Shown piece by piece: positions 56,725 through 64,000 of a stretch of 64,000 bases of DNA (its first letter is position 1; each line of letters starts with the position of its first letter). The position numbers and the translations under genes are program-made. The notes below the pieces were generated by a model. It did no database searches. It was not told the origin of the DNA and saw nothing but the letters and a program-made list of their open reading frames with translations. The DNA lies in NCBI GenBank assembly GCA_001305115.1, contig BCAA01000004.1, positions 1 through 64,000 on the forward strand, given 5' to 3'. The DNA is from Clostridia bacterium UC5.1-1E11 (GTDB lineage: Bacteria > Bacillota > Clostridia > Oscillospirales > Acutalibacteraceae).

Positions 56725-56733
56725 CGTTCTAAA

Positions 56734-58665
56734 TCAGTGAATCCGGGAACCGGCTGGAATACCATCCACAAAGATTACCCGTACACTGTCCTCCCCATCG
56801 TCTGCGGCAAGAATCATGCCTTGGCTTTCTACTCCACAAAGAGTGGCCGGCTTGAGGTTTGCCACCAAAATAACACTGCGGCCGATCAGGTCTTCCGGCT
56901 TATACCATGCAGCAATCCCAGAAGCAACCACACGCTCCCCTTCGCCGTCGTCCAGTGTAAGTTTTAAGAGTTTCTTTGCGCGCTTGATCGGCTCACAGGC
57001 TTTTACCTTTGCTACACGCAATTCCACCTTATCGAATACATCGATCCCGATCTGCGCGAGACCTTCGATATGCTTCTTTTCCGGTTCGCAGGGATTCGGA
57101 AGAAGCTTGTTCAACTCTTCGATCTCCTTGTCCACATCGATGCGCGGGAACAGAGTCTCCCCCTTGGTGACGACCGCGGTCGGAGACAACAGGCCCCACT
57201 TGGAAGAAGACTCATAAGTGAGGACCTCTGGAATAGCGCCGATCTGCTGTTGAATCTTCGGGGCAGTCTCCGGCATAAAGGGCGCGATCAAAATGGAGAT
57301 GATGCGCAACGTTTCACAGAGGTTATACAGAACGCTTGCAAGACGCGCACGCTTTGTGGCATCCTTGCCCAACGCCCACGGCATGGTTTCGTCGATATAC
57401 TTGTTGGCGCGGGCGACCAGCTTCCAGATCTCCGCCAAAGCGTTGGAGAATTGATACCCATCGATCGCGGCGTCGCATTTGCCGCGCAACATGGAGGCCA
57501 TGGTAATCAGTTCGCCGTCCGGCGCAGAAGCGCAGCGCTCCGGCGGGATCGCACCGCCGAAATATTTTTCCACCATTGCAGTGGTGCGGGACAGAAGATT
57601 TCCAAGATCATTGGCCAGATCGGAATTGATGCGGTTGATGAGCGCCTCATTTGTAAAAACTCCGTCCGCGCCAAAGGGAATTTCCCGCAGAAGGAAGTAA
57701 CGAATCGCATCCACACCGTACCGGTCACAAAGAATGAGCGGGTCTACGACATTTCCCTTGGACTTGCTCATTTTGGTGCCATCGCCAAAAAGCAACCAGC
57801 CGTGTCCGTAAACCTGTTTTGGAAGAGGGAGGTCCAGCGCCATCAACATGGCAGGCCAAATAATGGTGTGGAAACGCACGATTTCCTTCCCCACAAAATG
57901 GACGTCAGCCGGCCAAAATTTGCGGTACATCAGATCGTTTCCAGAACCATAGCCAAGTGCTGTGATATAGTTGGTCAACGCATCCAGCCATACATAGACC
58001 ACATGATCGGGGTCGAAATCCACTGGGATTCCCCAAGAGAAGCTGGTGCGCGTCACACAGAGGTCATCCAGACCCTGCTTAATGAAATTAATCATCTCAT
58101 TTTTACGGCTCTCCGGCTGGATAAACTCTGGACGTTCTTCATACAGTTTGAGCAGACGGTCGCCATACTCGGAAAGACGGAAGAAATAGGCCTCCTCTTC
58201 CGCCCATTTGACCTCGCGCCCGCAGTCCGGGCATTTGCCGTCCTTGAGCTGCGTTTCCGTCCAGAAGGACTCGCAGGGCGTACAATACCATCCTTCATAT
58301 TTGCCTTTATAGATGGCGCCTTTCTCATACAAAGCGCGGAATATTTTTTGTACAGCGCGCATATGATACGTATCTGTCGTACGGATAAAGCGGTCGTTGC
58401 TGATATTCAAAAGCTTCCAAAGGCTCTGGAACCCTGCAACAATTTTGTCGACATATTCCTTCGGGGTTACCCCCGCTTCCGCCGCTTTGAGTTCGATCTT
58501 CTGGCCGTGCTCATCCGTGCCCGTCAGAAACATCACGTCATATCCTTGTAGACGTTTATAGCGTGCAATCGCATCGCTCGCCACGGTGCAATAGCTGTGG
58601 CCGATATGCGCCTTGCCGGAGGGATAGTAGATTGGCGTGGTGATATAAAACGTTTTTCTTTCCAT
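56734..58665 (-). CDS. metG: Methionyl-tRNA synthetase
   Basis: 643 residues. HIGH is AHIGHSY (about 19-25), the zinc knuckle CTPC...CPDC lies near 128-148, and KMSKS near 300. The C-terminal tRNA-binding (Trbp111-like) domain, DVFDKVELRVAKVKAC onward, is at ~535-643. Charges initiator and elongator tRNA-Met. Ribosome site taggag. It has no T-box leader; instead a palindrome and promoter lie upstream. Confidence 0.96.
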   Translation of the reverse strand: MERKTFYITTPIYYPSGKAHIGHSYCTVASDAIARYKRLQGYDVMFLTGTDEHGQKIELKAAEAGVTPKEYVDKIVAGFQSLWKLLNISNDRFIRTTDTYHMRAVQKIFRALYEKGAIYKGKYEGWYCTPCESFWTETQLKDGKCPDCGREVKWAEEEAYFFRLSEYGDRLLKLYEERPEFIQPESRKNEMINFIKQGLDDLCVTRTSFSWGIPVDFDPDHVVYVWLDALTNYITALGYGSGNDLMYRKFWPADVHFVGKEIVRFHTIIWPAMLMALDLPLPKQVYGHGWLLFGDGTKMSKSKGNVVDPLILCDRYGVDAIRYFLLREIPFGADGVFTNEALINRINSDLANDLGNLLSRTTAMVEKYFGGAIPPERCASAPDGELITMASMLRGKCDAAIDGYQFSNALAEIWKLVARANKYIDETMPWALGKDATKRARLASVLYNLCETLRIISILIAPFMPETAPKIQQQIGAIPEVLTYESSSKWGLLSPTAVVTKGETLFPRIDVDKEIEELNKLLPNPCEPEKKHIEGLAQIGIDVFDKVELRVAKVKACEPIKRAKKLLKLTLDDGEGERVVASGIAAWYKPEDLIGRSVILVANLKPATLCGVESQGMILAADDGEDSVRVIFVDGIPAGSRIH

Positions 58666-58735
58666 GTCATTCGCTCCTACTGTTCAGTCTACACATTTCC
58701 CGTGCTATGCCCGGTAACTGTTGAAAAATTGCGCA

Positions 58736-58808
58736 AAATCGTTTTCCAATTGGTAAACGATTTACACATATAACAATCCTATTATACCATTTTCAATCGG
58801 GTTTTCAG
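58736..58808 (-). promoter_or_regulatory. metG promoter and leader palindrome
   Basis: On the minus strand, CTGAAA (58808-58803), 16 bp and TATAAT (58786-58781) form a promoter. Just downstream is a 28-bp palindrome (58736-58763) with arms AAATCGTTT and centre CCAATTGG, broken only by one symmetric A/A pair. It could be an operator or an RNA hairpin in the metG leader. The rest of 58666-58933 holds no gene. Confidence 0.5.
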
Positions 58809-58933
58809 TCGCATAAAGAAAAACAGAAAGAATGTGTGCGTTTTTTAACAACAAATATCAATAATAAAAACGCATTGTGAGGAAAAAGAGGTCCCCACAA
58901 TGCGCATCACGCTTTAAAAGAATTTTTATTGTT

Positions 58934-60061
58934 CTAAAGATCCAGACTCTCTTGGCCATACAAAAATTCACGCAAAAGCCGGCAATTTTCCGGCAGATCG
59001 GGAACCAGCACCATCCCGCTGCCCTGGATTGTCTGATCCTCATAGGTGTCTATATTCGGGACAGCCATGGTTTCCATCTCATAGTTCATGATAGCAGGGG
59101 CCATCGCCGCCAAAGCCAACAAATCACCGTCGCTGAGATTGGTTTCTACAAAGGGGAGATAATCGTACATCAATTTGCTGAACTCTACAGGATTGAGTTC
59201 CTTCATACGGGAAATCATCGCTTCGACCACCTGTCTCTGGCGGCCGGTACGGCCGAAATCGCTGTCGGTTGCCCGAATCCGCGCATAATATAGCGCCAAA
59301 CGACCATCTAAATGATTGACGCCTTCATGCAGATTGCTGCCCATGTTTCGGTTCTCTTCTTCCGCCACTTCTGCGGACATGTCGATGTCGATTCCACCCA
59401 TTTTGTCGATAATGGCTTCAAAATTGTCAAAGTTGACCGAAACATATTTATCGATGTTGACGCGGAAATTGTTTTCGATGGTCTGCATGGTCAATGCAGG
59501 CCCTCCGTGCGCATAGGCAGCATTTAACTTGGTTTTTCCCACTGTGGGGATTTCGAGGTAAAGGTCCCGCAAAAACGAAACCAATCGAAGTTTCTTTGTC
59601 TCATTGTCGATGGAAACCAACATGGTCGTGTCAGACCGGTGGCTGTTTCCATCGTCCCCGTTGTCCGCGCCGATCAGCAGGATATTGGTTACCCCATCCT
59701 TGGAGATCACATCCCAAGCAGGAGCAGCTGCGGGCTGCTCAACATATTGGGAGGTATCGACCCCCGGCCGGTTTAAACGATTCATCATTACACCAGCGTA
59801 TGCAGCGACTCCCAACACCAGTACGAGCATAACGCAAAAGATTGTCGCCAGAATCCGATGTCCACCGCGCTTCTTTTTCCGCCGGCGGCCGGCCTTACGG
59901 CTACGTGCGCTTTGTACCGCCGCACGTTTATTGCTGCTGCTGTAAATGTCGCGGTCGACATAATTGTACCGGTCGATTTCTCCTTTATACGTTCGGGGCC
60001 CTTTGCTGCTGGAATAAATATCGCGTGAACCGGACCGTGTATTGGTTCTTCGTTTATCCAT
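58934..60061 (-). CDS. LytR-CpsA-Psr (LCP) family cell-wall ligase
   Basis: 375 residues. A long, polar, basic cytoplasmic N-terminus (1-70, including KAGRRRKKKRGG), one membrane helix (~72-95) and the LCP domain (~125-340) with LLIGADNGDD, RSDTTMLVSID, FLRDLYLEIP, KLNAAYAHGG and GGIDIDM. Transfers undecaprenyl-linked glycopolymers to peptidoglycan outside the membrane. The N-terminal tail carries a twice-repeated DIYSSS motif. Start at 60061 behind gaggag. Confidence 0.92.
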   Translation of the reverse strand: MDKRRTNTRSGSRDIYSSSKGPRTYKGEIDRYNYVDRDIYSSSNKRAAVQSARSRKAGRRRKKKRGGHRILATIFCVMLVLVLGVAAYAGVMMNRLNRPGVDTSQYVEQPAAAPAWDVISKDGVTNILLIGADNGDDGNSHRSDTTMLVSIDNETKKLRLVSFLRDLYLEIPTVGKTKLNAAYAHGGPALTMQTIENNFRVNIDKYVSVNFDNFEAIIDKMGGIDIDMSAEVAEEENRNMGSNLHEGVNHLDGRLALYYARIRATDSDFGRTGRQRQVVEAMISRMKELNPVEFSKLMYDYLPFVETNLSDGDLLALAAMAPAIMNYEMETMAVPNIDTYEDQTIQGSGMVLVPDLPENCRLLREFLYGQESLDL

Positions 60062-60332
60062 TTTGTCACTCCTCATCCAATTGAATCTGCTTGTCCCTAT
60101 TTACAATACAAGGGAAAAGAGCCCTTTCTGACATCCTCGCTTTATTCTATTGCATACAGGGGGGCATGTCAATCATTTATGGACAAGAGGAAGTTCTTTC
60201 CTGCGACGGAAATCTGCCTTTTTTGCGCGAATTTTCGCTTAGAATTCAGAATATCGTAACAAATTCAGATGAGTCAATGGGTATAATAGAGAGCCAAGAC
60301 ATTTATTTTTAATAGAGCAGGAGGAAAACGCC

Positions 60333-60452
60333 ATGCGGACAATGGGAAAAAAGGGACGTCGTGCCGATATGCGCAAGCTGTTGATCCGGGTTTTGGCCCT
60401 GGGGTGTGCGTTATTGATTGCAGGTTCCGCCTTATTGATGGCGTTCCTGTGA
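60333..60452 (+). CDS. Small single-pass membrane protein
   Basis: 39 residues: a basic start (RTMGKKGRRADMRK), then one hydrophobic helix (LLIRVLALGCALLIAGSALL). It has a strong ribosome site, gcaggagg, at the right distance. The shape recalls Prli42-type stressosome anchors, but the sequence match is too weak to claim this. It precedes the metal-binding protein by 27 bases. The upstream gap to 60062 shows no gene. Confidence 0.6.
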   Translation: MRTMGKKGRRADMRKLLIRVLALGCALLIAGSALLMAFL

Positions 60453-60479
60453 GATTGGGGATTGAAAGGAAGGATTGTA

Positions 60480-60704
60480 ATGTCTGGAAAAGGAACAAAG
60501 GAAGTCACACTGTCCATTTTGGGAATGCAGTGTGAGCATTGTGCAGCCAATTTGGAGAAGGCGCTTTTGGGGACCGATGGGGTAGAAAAGGCGACTGTGC
60601 GTTTTGCAACAAAGTCTGCTCATGTTGCTTATGACGAGTCCAAGATCGATTTATCCGGAATCTCCAACGTGGTGAGCGATGCCGGTTATCAGATAGGCGA
60701 TTGA
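60480..60704 (+). CDS. Heavy-metal-associated domain protein (CopZ-like)
   Basis: 74 residues from ATG 60480 (aaaggaagg upstream). A single HMA fold with the metal-binding GMQCEHC loop. It probably carries Cu(I) or another soft metal in the cytoplasm. No copper ATPase is near. Confidence 0.88.
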   Translation: MSGKGTKEVTLSILGMQCEHCAANLEKALLGTDGVEKATVRFATKSAHVAYDESKIDLSGISNVVSDAGYQIGD

Positions 60705-60720
60705 GACATGACACACAATA

Positions 60721-60770
60721 GGATTAGAAAAGTCCCGCCGGGGTTACTCCCGGCGGGACTTTTCTAATCC
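60721..60770. terminator. Bidirectional terminator
   Basis: A perfect 22-bp inverted repeat (60721-60742, 60749-60770), between the CopZ-like gene and the converging eutH-like gene. Confidence 0.92.
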
Positions 60771-60781
60771 TATGAGAGGGG

Positions 60782-61867
60782 CTAAGCAGCGCCATCTGGC
60801 GTACATTCTTTCGTGAAACGCATCGCCAACAGGATTGCCAGAACCCCTCCTACAAGCTTACAGATCACATAAGCAGCTACAACTTTTCCCACAGAGACGC
60901 TGGATACAAAGGCCAGCTGTCCTCCAAAAACAAAAGCCCCCGTAACGGCGAAGGCCGCATTCGCAACTTTCCCACGCGGGTCCATCCGGCTGTATAGTGG
61001 GAGCATCGAAAGGCTGGTTGCAAAACTGACCAAAAAACCAGCGACTGCATAGCGGTTCATACCGAAACGGCCAGCAAGGGCATCAACTGCCCGGCCGCAG
61101 TGCGCCAGCAACAAACCACAAGCGACGGTGGAACCACATACTACGGCGGTACATTTAAAAACAATGGTCATTGCCTCAAAAAAGAGCTTTTCTGGTACAA
61201 TGGACCATTCAGGAAGAAATACGCCGGCGGTTACGACACAGAATAGGAGAATCCCCGCTGCCCGTACAAACAACCCCAACCCTGATAAAATCCGGATACA
61301 AACGCGCGGAGCGAACCGGAGAGCCAAACACAACAGTAAGCACAGAAAAAGAACTGGCCACAGGTTGGCGAACAACGAAGCAGGGGGTAATCCGAGGAAG
61401 AAGCCTCCGGCTGCCAGCGCTGCAGGCATGGCGACAATCCCCCACAGAATCCCCTGCATAAACCCTTCCAGCTCAAAACTTTGCAAGCTTCCCAACGAGG
61501 TGGGAAGTACAAAACTGATTAGGCAACCGAGAAGGGAAGACAACAACAGGCCGGAATAGGCAGCCAAATCGGAAGAAGACGCGAGCTGGCTGGCGATGGG
61601 GTATCCCCCGAGATCCGGCGCCAGCAGCGCCCCGGCTAAGACGGACGGATCGAAGGGGAGGACCTCCCCCCAAGCAGCAATTCGCTCGGGATGGGAACTC
61701 AATGCAGCAACGGCCACACAGTACACTCCGGACATGGAAAGGCAGAGCGGCCCCATTGCCGCAAGGCCGCGGTCGAATTCTCCGGCAATTCCCAGTTTGC
61801 CACCGATTATCTTGTCCAGCGCCCCCAGGAACGCAAAGCATAGGAGAATAGCGATCAGGATATTCAT
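60782..61867 (-). CDS. eutH: EutH-like ethanolamine transporter
   Basis: 361 residues, about ten membrane helices. The N-terminus (LGALDKIIGGK...GEFDRGLAAMG) and the C-terminal ANAAFAVTGAFVFGGQLAF match EutH. It would bring ethanolamine into the cell. No other eut genes are in the window. It lies 4 bases after the aminopeptidase stop, so the two are co-transcribed. Confidence 0.85.
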   Translation of the reverse strand: MNILIAILLCFAFLGALDKIIGGKLGIAGEFDRGLAAMGPLCLSMSGVYCVAVAALSSHPERIAAWGEVLPFDPSVLAGALLAPDLGGYPIASQLASSSDLAAYSGLLLSSLLGCLISFVLPTSLGSLQSFELEGFMQGILWGIVAMPAALAAGGFFLGLPPASLFANLWPVLFLCLLLCLALRFAPRVCIRILSGLGLFVRAAGILLFCVVTAGVFLPEWSIVPEKLFFEAMTIVFKCTAVVCGSTVACGLLLAHCGRAVDALAGRFGMNRYAVAGFLVSFATSLSMLPLYSRMDPRGKVANAAFAVTGAFVFGGQLAFVSSVSVGKVVAAYVICKLVGGVLAILLAMRFTKECTPDGAA

Positions 61868-61871
61868 ACGA

Positions 61872-63662
61872 TTACCGGGAGAGTGGCGCGCAGGCAGCCT
61901 TTAGCCATTCCCGTTCATGGTCGTTCAAATGGCTTTCCAGGGATTGATAGACAACCTGATGGAAATTGTTCAACCAGGTGAGTTCGGTGTCGTCCAATAA
62001 ATCTACTTTCACCGCACGGGTGTCAATGGGGCAATATGTAATCGGTTCAAAGCAGAGGAACCGGCCGTATTCGGTGGTATCCCATACCTTGCAGACCAAC
62101 TCATTTTCAATGCGAATACCAATTTTGCCTTCTTCGTACACGCCAGGTTCATCCGTGATGGTCATTCCTGGCTGAAAGACGACTTGGTTGGTCGTGCGCA
62201 GATTCTGGGGCCCTTCATGGACGCCGCCGACAAAGCCCACCCCGTGGCCGGTGCCACAGCGATAGTCGATTCCATGTTGCCAAAGAGGGCTGCGCGCAAT
62301 AATGTCCAGGTTGCCGCCCGTGCACCCCTCCAGAAAAATGACCTTGGCGATGTCAATATGGCATTTGAGTACCCAGGTATAATAGGTCTTTTCCTCTTCG
62401 GTCGGCTCACCCAGCGCATAGGTGCGCGTGATGTCGGTGGTGCCATCCAGATATTGTCCGCCAGAATCCACCAGAAGGAATCCGTGAGGCTCCAATTTGG
62501 CGCAGGTTTCCGGAACCGCATGGTAGTGCATCATGGCAGCGTTTGCGCCATAGGCCGGGATGGTGTCGAAGCTGTCTCCAAGGGAGAGCGGCTGTTCCCG
62601 GCGCAAGGCGGAGAGCATGTCCGCCACATCACATTCGGTCAGTGGATCGCCATTTGCCATCTTATCTTCCAACGCCATCTGGAAGCGAACCATCGCAACG
62701 CCGTCTTTTACATGGGCATTTTTGATGTTTTCGATCTCCACATCATTCTTGACGCCTTTTAACAATTGAACCGGCTCTTCCCCAGCGAGCAAGGTAACGC
62801 ATGGATTGGCCTTCCAAGCGCTGTACAGAGTGTAGTTTAAGCCGTCGGGCTCATAAAGTGCGGTTACCTTCTGGCCGATGGAAGCGATGGCTTTTTCCAC
62901 ATCTCCATATTCAGCGGTCTCAACGCCTTCCTTGTGCAGAGCCTCCTGCGCCTCCTGTGGCAAGCGGCTCCGGTCGATAAACAATGTAGCGCGCTCAGGG
63001 AGAACTAGGCAATAAGCCATCGCAACCGGCGTACAAGCGATGTCATCCGCACGCAAGTTCAGCAGCCAGGCAACGCTGTCCAAGCGGGAAAGCAGAATAG
63101 CATTTGCTTCTTTTTTTGCAAGCTGTTCCCGCAGAAGCGCCAATTTTTCATGCACAGTTTTCCCAGCATACTTGACGTCCAATAACCAGGCAGGCGTGGC
63201 AGGCATCGCCGGGCGGCCTTCCCACAGTTGCGCAACAAAATCAATGTTTCGAATGGATATTTGCTTCTTTGCAAATGCCTTTTGCAGCTTTTCCACTGTG
63301 GAAGTGGCGGTCACCATCCCATCCACGCCCATTACGCCGTTTTCCGGCAACATGCCGGTCAACCAGGCGGGAATCTCTGGGGTACCCTTTTGTGCAATGC
63401 GCATCAGTTCAATACCGCTGCCGGCAAGTTGACGTTCCGCCTGGATAAAATAGCGGCCGTCCACCCAGAGGGCAGCGTCGGTAGCGGTGACGGCCAATGT
63501 ACCTACGGAGCCGTTGAAACCGGAAAACCAGCTTCGCGCCTGGTAGCAGTCGGGCAGGTATTCACTCATATGGGGGTCTGAGGATGGAATCAAAAAGCCA
63601 TCGACTCCGGCCTCCTTCATCGCGGCGCGAAGGGCCGCAATGCGTTCTGGAACTGTTTTCAT
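61872..63662 (-). CDS. Aminopeptidase P family protein (M24B)
   Basis: 596 residues: two creatinase-like N-terminal domains (1-300) and a C-terminal pita-bread domain (~310-596). Metal ligands lie in LVDSGGQYLDGTTDITRT, GHGVGFVGGVHEGP, TDEPGVYEEGKIGIRIENE. It removes N-terminal residues before proline in the cytoplasm. The three-domain length is the long form known from eukaryotes and many Firmicutes. Ribosome site agaggga. Confidence 0.93.
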   Translation of the reverse strand: MKTVPERIAALRAAMKEAGVDGFLIPSSDPHMSEYLPDCYQARSWFSGFNGSVGTLAVTATDAALWVDGRYFIQAERQLAGSGIELMRIAQKGTPEIPAWLTGMLPENGVMGVDGMVTATSTVEKLQKAFAKKQISIRNIDFVAQLWEGRPAMPATPAWLLDVKYAGKTVHEKLALLREQLAKKEANAILLSRLDSVAWLLNLRADDIACTPVAMAYCLVLPERATLFIDRSRLPQEAQEALHKEGVETAEYGDVEKAIASIGQKVTALYEPDGLNYTLYSAWKANPCVTLLAGEEPVQLLKGVKNDVEIENIKNAHVKDGVAMVRFQMALEDKMANGDPLTECDVADMLSALRREQPLSLGDSFDTIPAYGANAAMMHYHAVPETCAKLEPHGFLLVDSGGQYLDGTTDITRTYALGEPTEEEKTYYTWVLKCHIDIAKVIFLEGCTGGNLDIIARSPLWQHGIDYRCGTGHGVGFVGGVHEGPQNLRTTNQVVFQPGMTITDEPGVYEEGKIGIRIENELVCKVWDTTEYGRFLCFEPITYCPIDTRAVKVDLLDDTELTWLNNFHQVVYQSLESHLNDHEREWLKAACAPLSR

Positions 63663-63809
63663 GGGGAATCCCTCTTTTCATATAAAATACAGTGTAATTG
63701 GTTCTATCCATTTTCCCTTCCTCATTCTATCCCCTCACCGTGCATTATGCAAGGGGGGAAATCGAATGGAAAGAGACGTTTCCATGTGGGAAAAAGAGGG
63801 CAAAAGAAA

Positions 63810-63827
63810 AGCCGCCTGAAGGCGGCT
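63810..63827 (-). terminator. Terminator of the gene at the right edge
   Basis: AGCCGCC-TTCA-GGCGGCT read on the minus strand, followed by TTTTC. It lies between the partial gene and pepP. Confidence 0.8.
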
Positions 63828-63848
63828 AAGGAGGAATAAACAAATGGA

Positions 63849-64000
63849 TCAGGAAGCTGTGTGCTTTTTACGTTTCCGGCCCCGGCGTGGTTTTGGTGTA
63901 TCTTTCTCCTCTTGTTCCGATTCGGCGGTGGGTTCCGGGGGTTGTATACAGGCGGGAAGGTATTCGGGCGGTGTTTTTGTAAGGTCCGTTAGGACGAGGC
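63849..64000 (-). CDS. C-terminal end of an unknown protein (partial)
   Basis: The last 50 residues of a gene entering from the right edge. The tail is Pro/Glu-rich (PPEPTAESEQEEKDTP) and ends in a basic AT-hook-like stretch (KPRRGRKRKKHTAS). Followed by a terminator. Too short to identify; nucleic acid binding by the tail is possible. Confidence 0.6.
   Translation of the reverse strand, partial: LVLTDLTKTPPEYLPACIQPPEPTAESEQEEKDTPKPRRGRKRKKHTAS

Noticed and set aside
1-64000. CRISPR array, rRNA genes or IS transposase
   Set aside because: No short regularly spaced direct repeats, no rRNA sequence and no DDE transposase were seen; the only mobile element is the serine-recombinase element.

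Overview
The window reads as chromosome of an anaerobic, probably spore-forming Clostridia member, most likely of the Oscillospiraceae/Acutalibacteraceae type. The evidence is a single-chain PurL with a fused glutaminase domain, SpoIIE, [FeFe]-hydrogenases, rubrerythrin, an McsA/McsB-like pair, a VanRS-like two-component system and a large secreted NPCBM/GH97/BIG2/FIVAR glycosidase. The taxonomic placement is inference.

Layout. 0-3.1 kb: the start of a sugar ABC ATPase, a MarR regulator, and a MarR-MATE efflux operon. 3.4-8.4 kb: purL and alr. 8.6-18.2 kb: a Tn4451-type integrative mobilizable element. Its gene order is large serine recombinase (TnpX-like), TnpV, cargo, an RSF1010-like oriT, DUF3847, MobQ relaxase, primase-helicase and TnpW. 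18.5-20.2 kb: rubrerythrin and a PHP phosphoesterase. 20.6-26.8 kb: one secreted GH97 enzyme of about 2,055 residues. 27.2-32.4 kb: an HD hydrolase, a VanRS-like pair and an iron/cobalamin-type ABC importer. 32.6-35.1 kb: a GntR-controlled ABC exporter operon, followed by a CPBP protease and a conserved hypothetical. 36.6-37.8 kb: two small genes carrying in-frame stops. 38.0-43.0 kb: a hydrogen-sensing and hydrogenase cluster (2Fe-2S protein, sensory [FeFe]-hydrogenase with PAS, SpoIIE-type phosphatase, monomeric [FeFe]-hydrogenase). 43.2-48.7 kb: an ABC-2 exporter, a PHP protein, a TSCPD protein, a Cys/Gly-rich micro-protein, a divergent McsA/McsB pair and a TPR-like protein. 49.4-51.7 kb: an aminotransferase and trpS. 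51.8-52.5 kb: three tandem copies of a ~225-bp noncoding repeat. 52.8-60.1 kb: spoIIE, metG-tatD-radical SAM, and an LCP protein. 60.3-64.0 kb: a small membrane protein, a CopZ-like protein, pepP-eutH, and the 3' end of an unknown gene.

Sequence quality matters here. At least fourteen breaks in otherwise normal genes, including purL, trpS (twice), tatD and metabolic ABC genes, are each repaired by one base, nearly always by lengthening a homopolymer. This pattern points to assembly or sequencing error rather than mass pseudogenization. For these genes I give the reconstructed full span and state where the break lies.

The most interesting biology is the hydrogen-sensing cluster with a hairpin between its two halves, the McsB that has lost its catalytic cysteine next to an McsA lacking its N-terminal zinc module, the mobilizable element with uncharacterised cargo, and the tandem repeat array.
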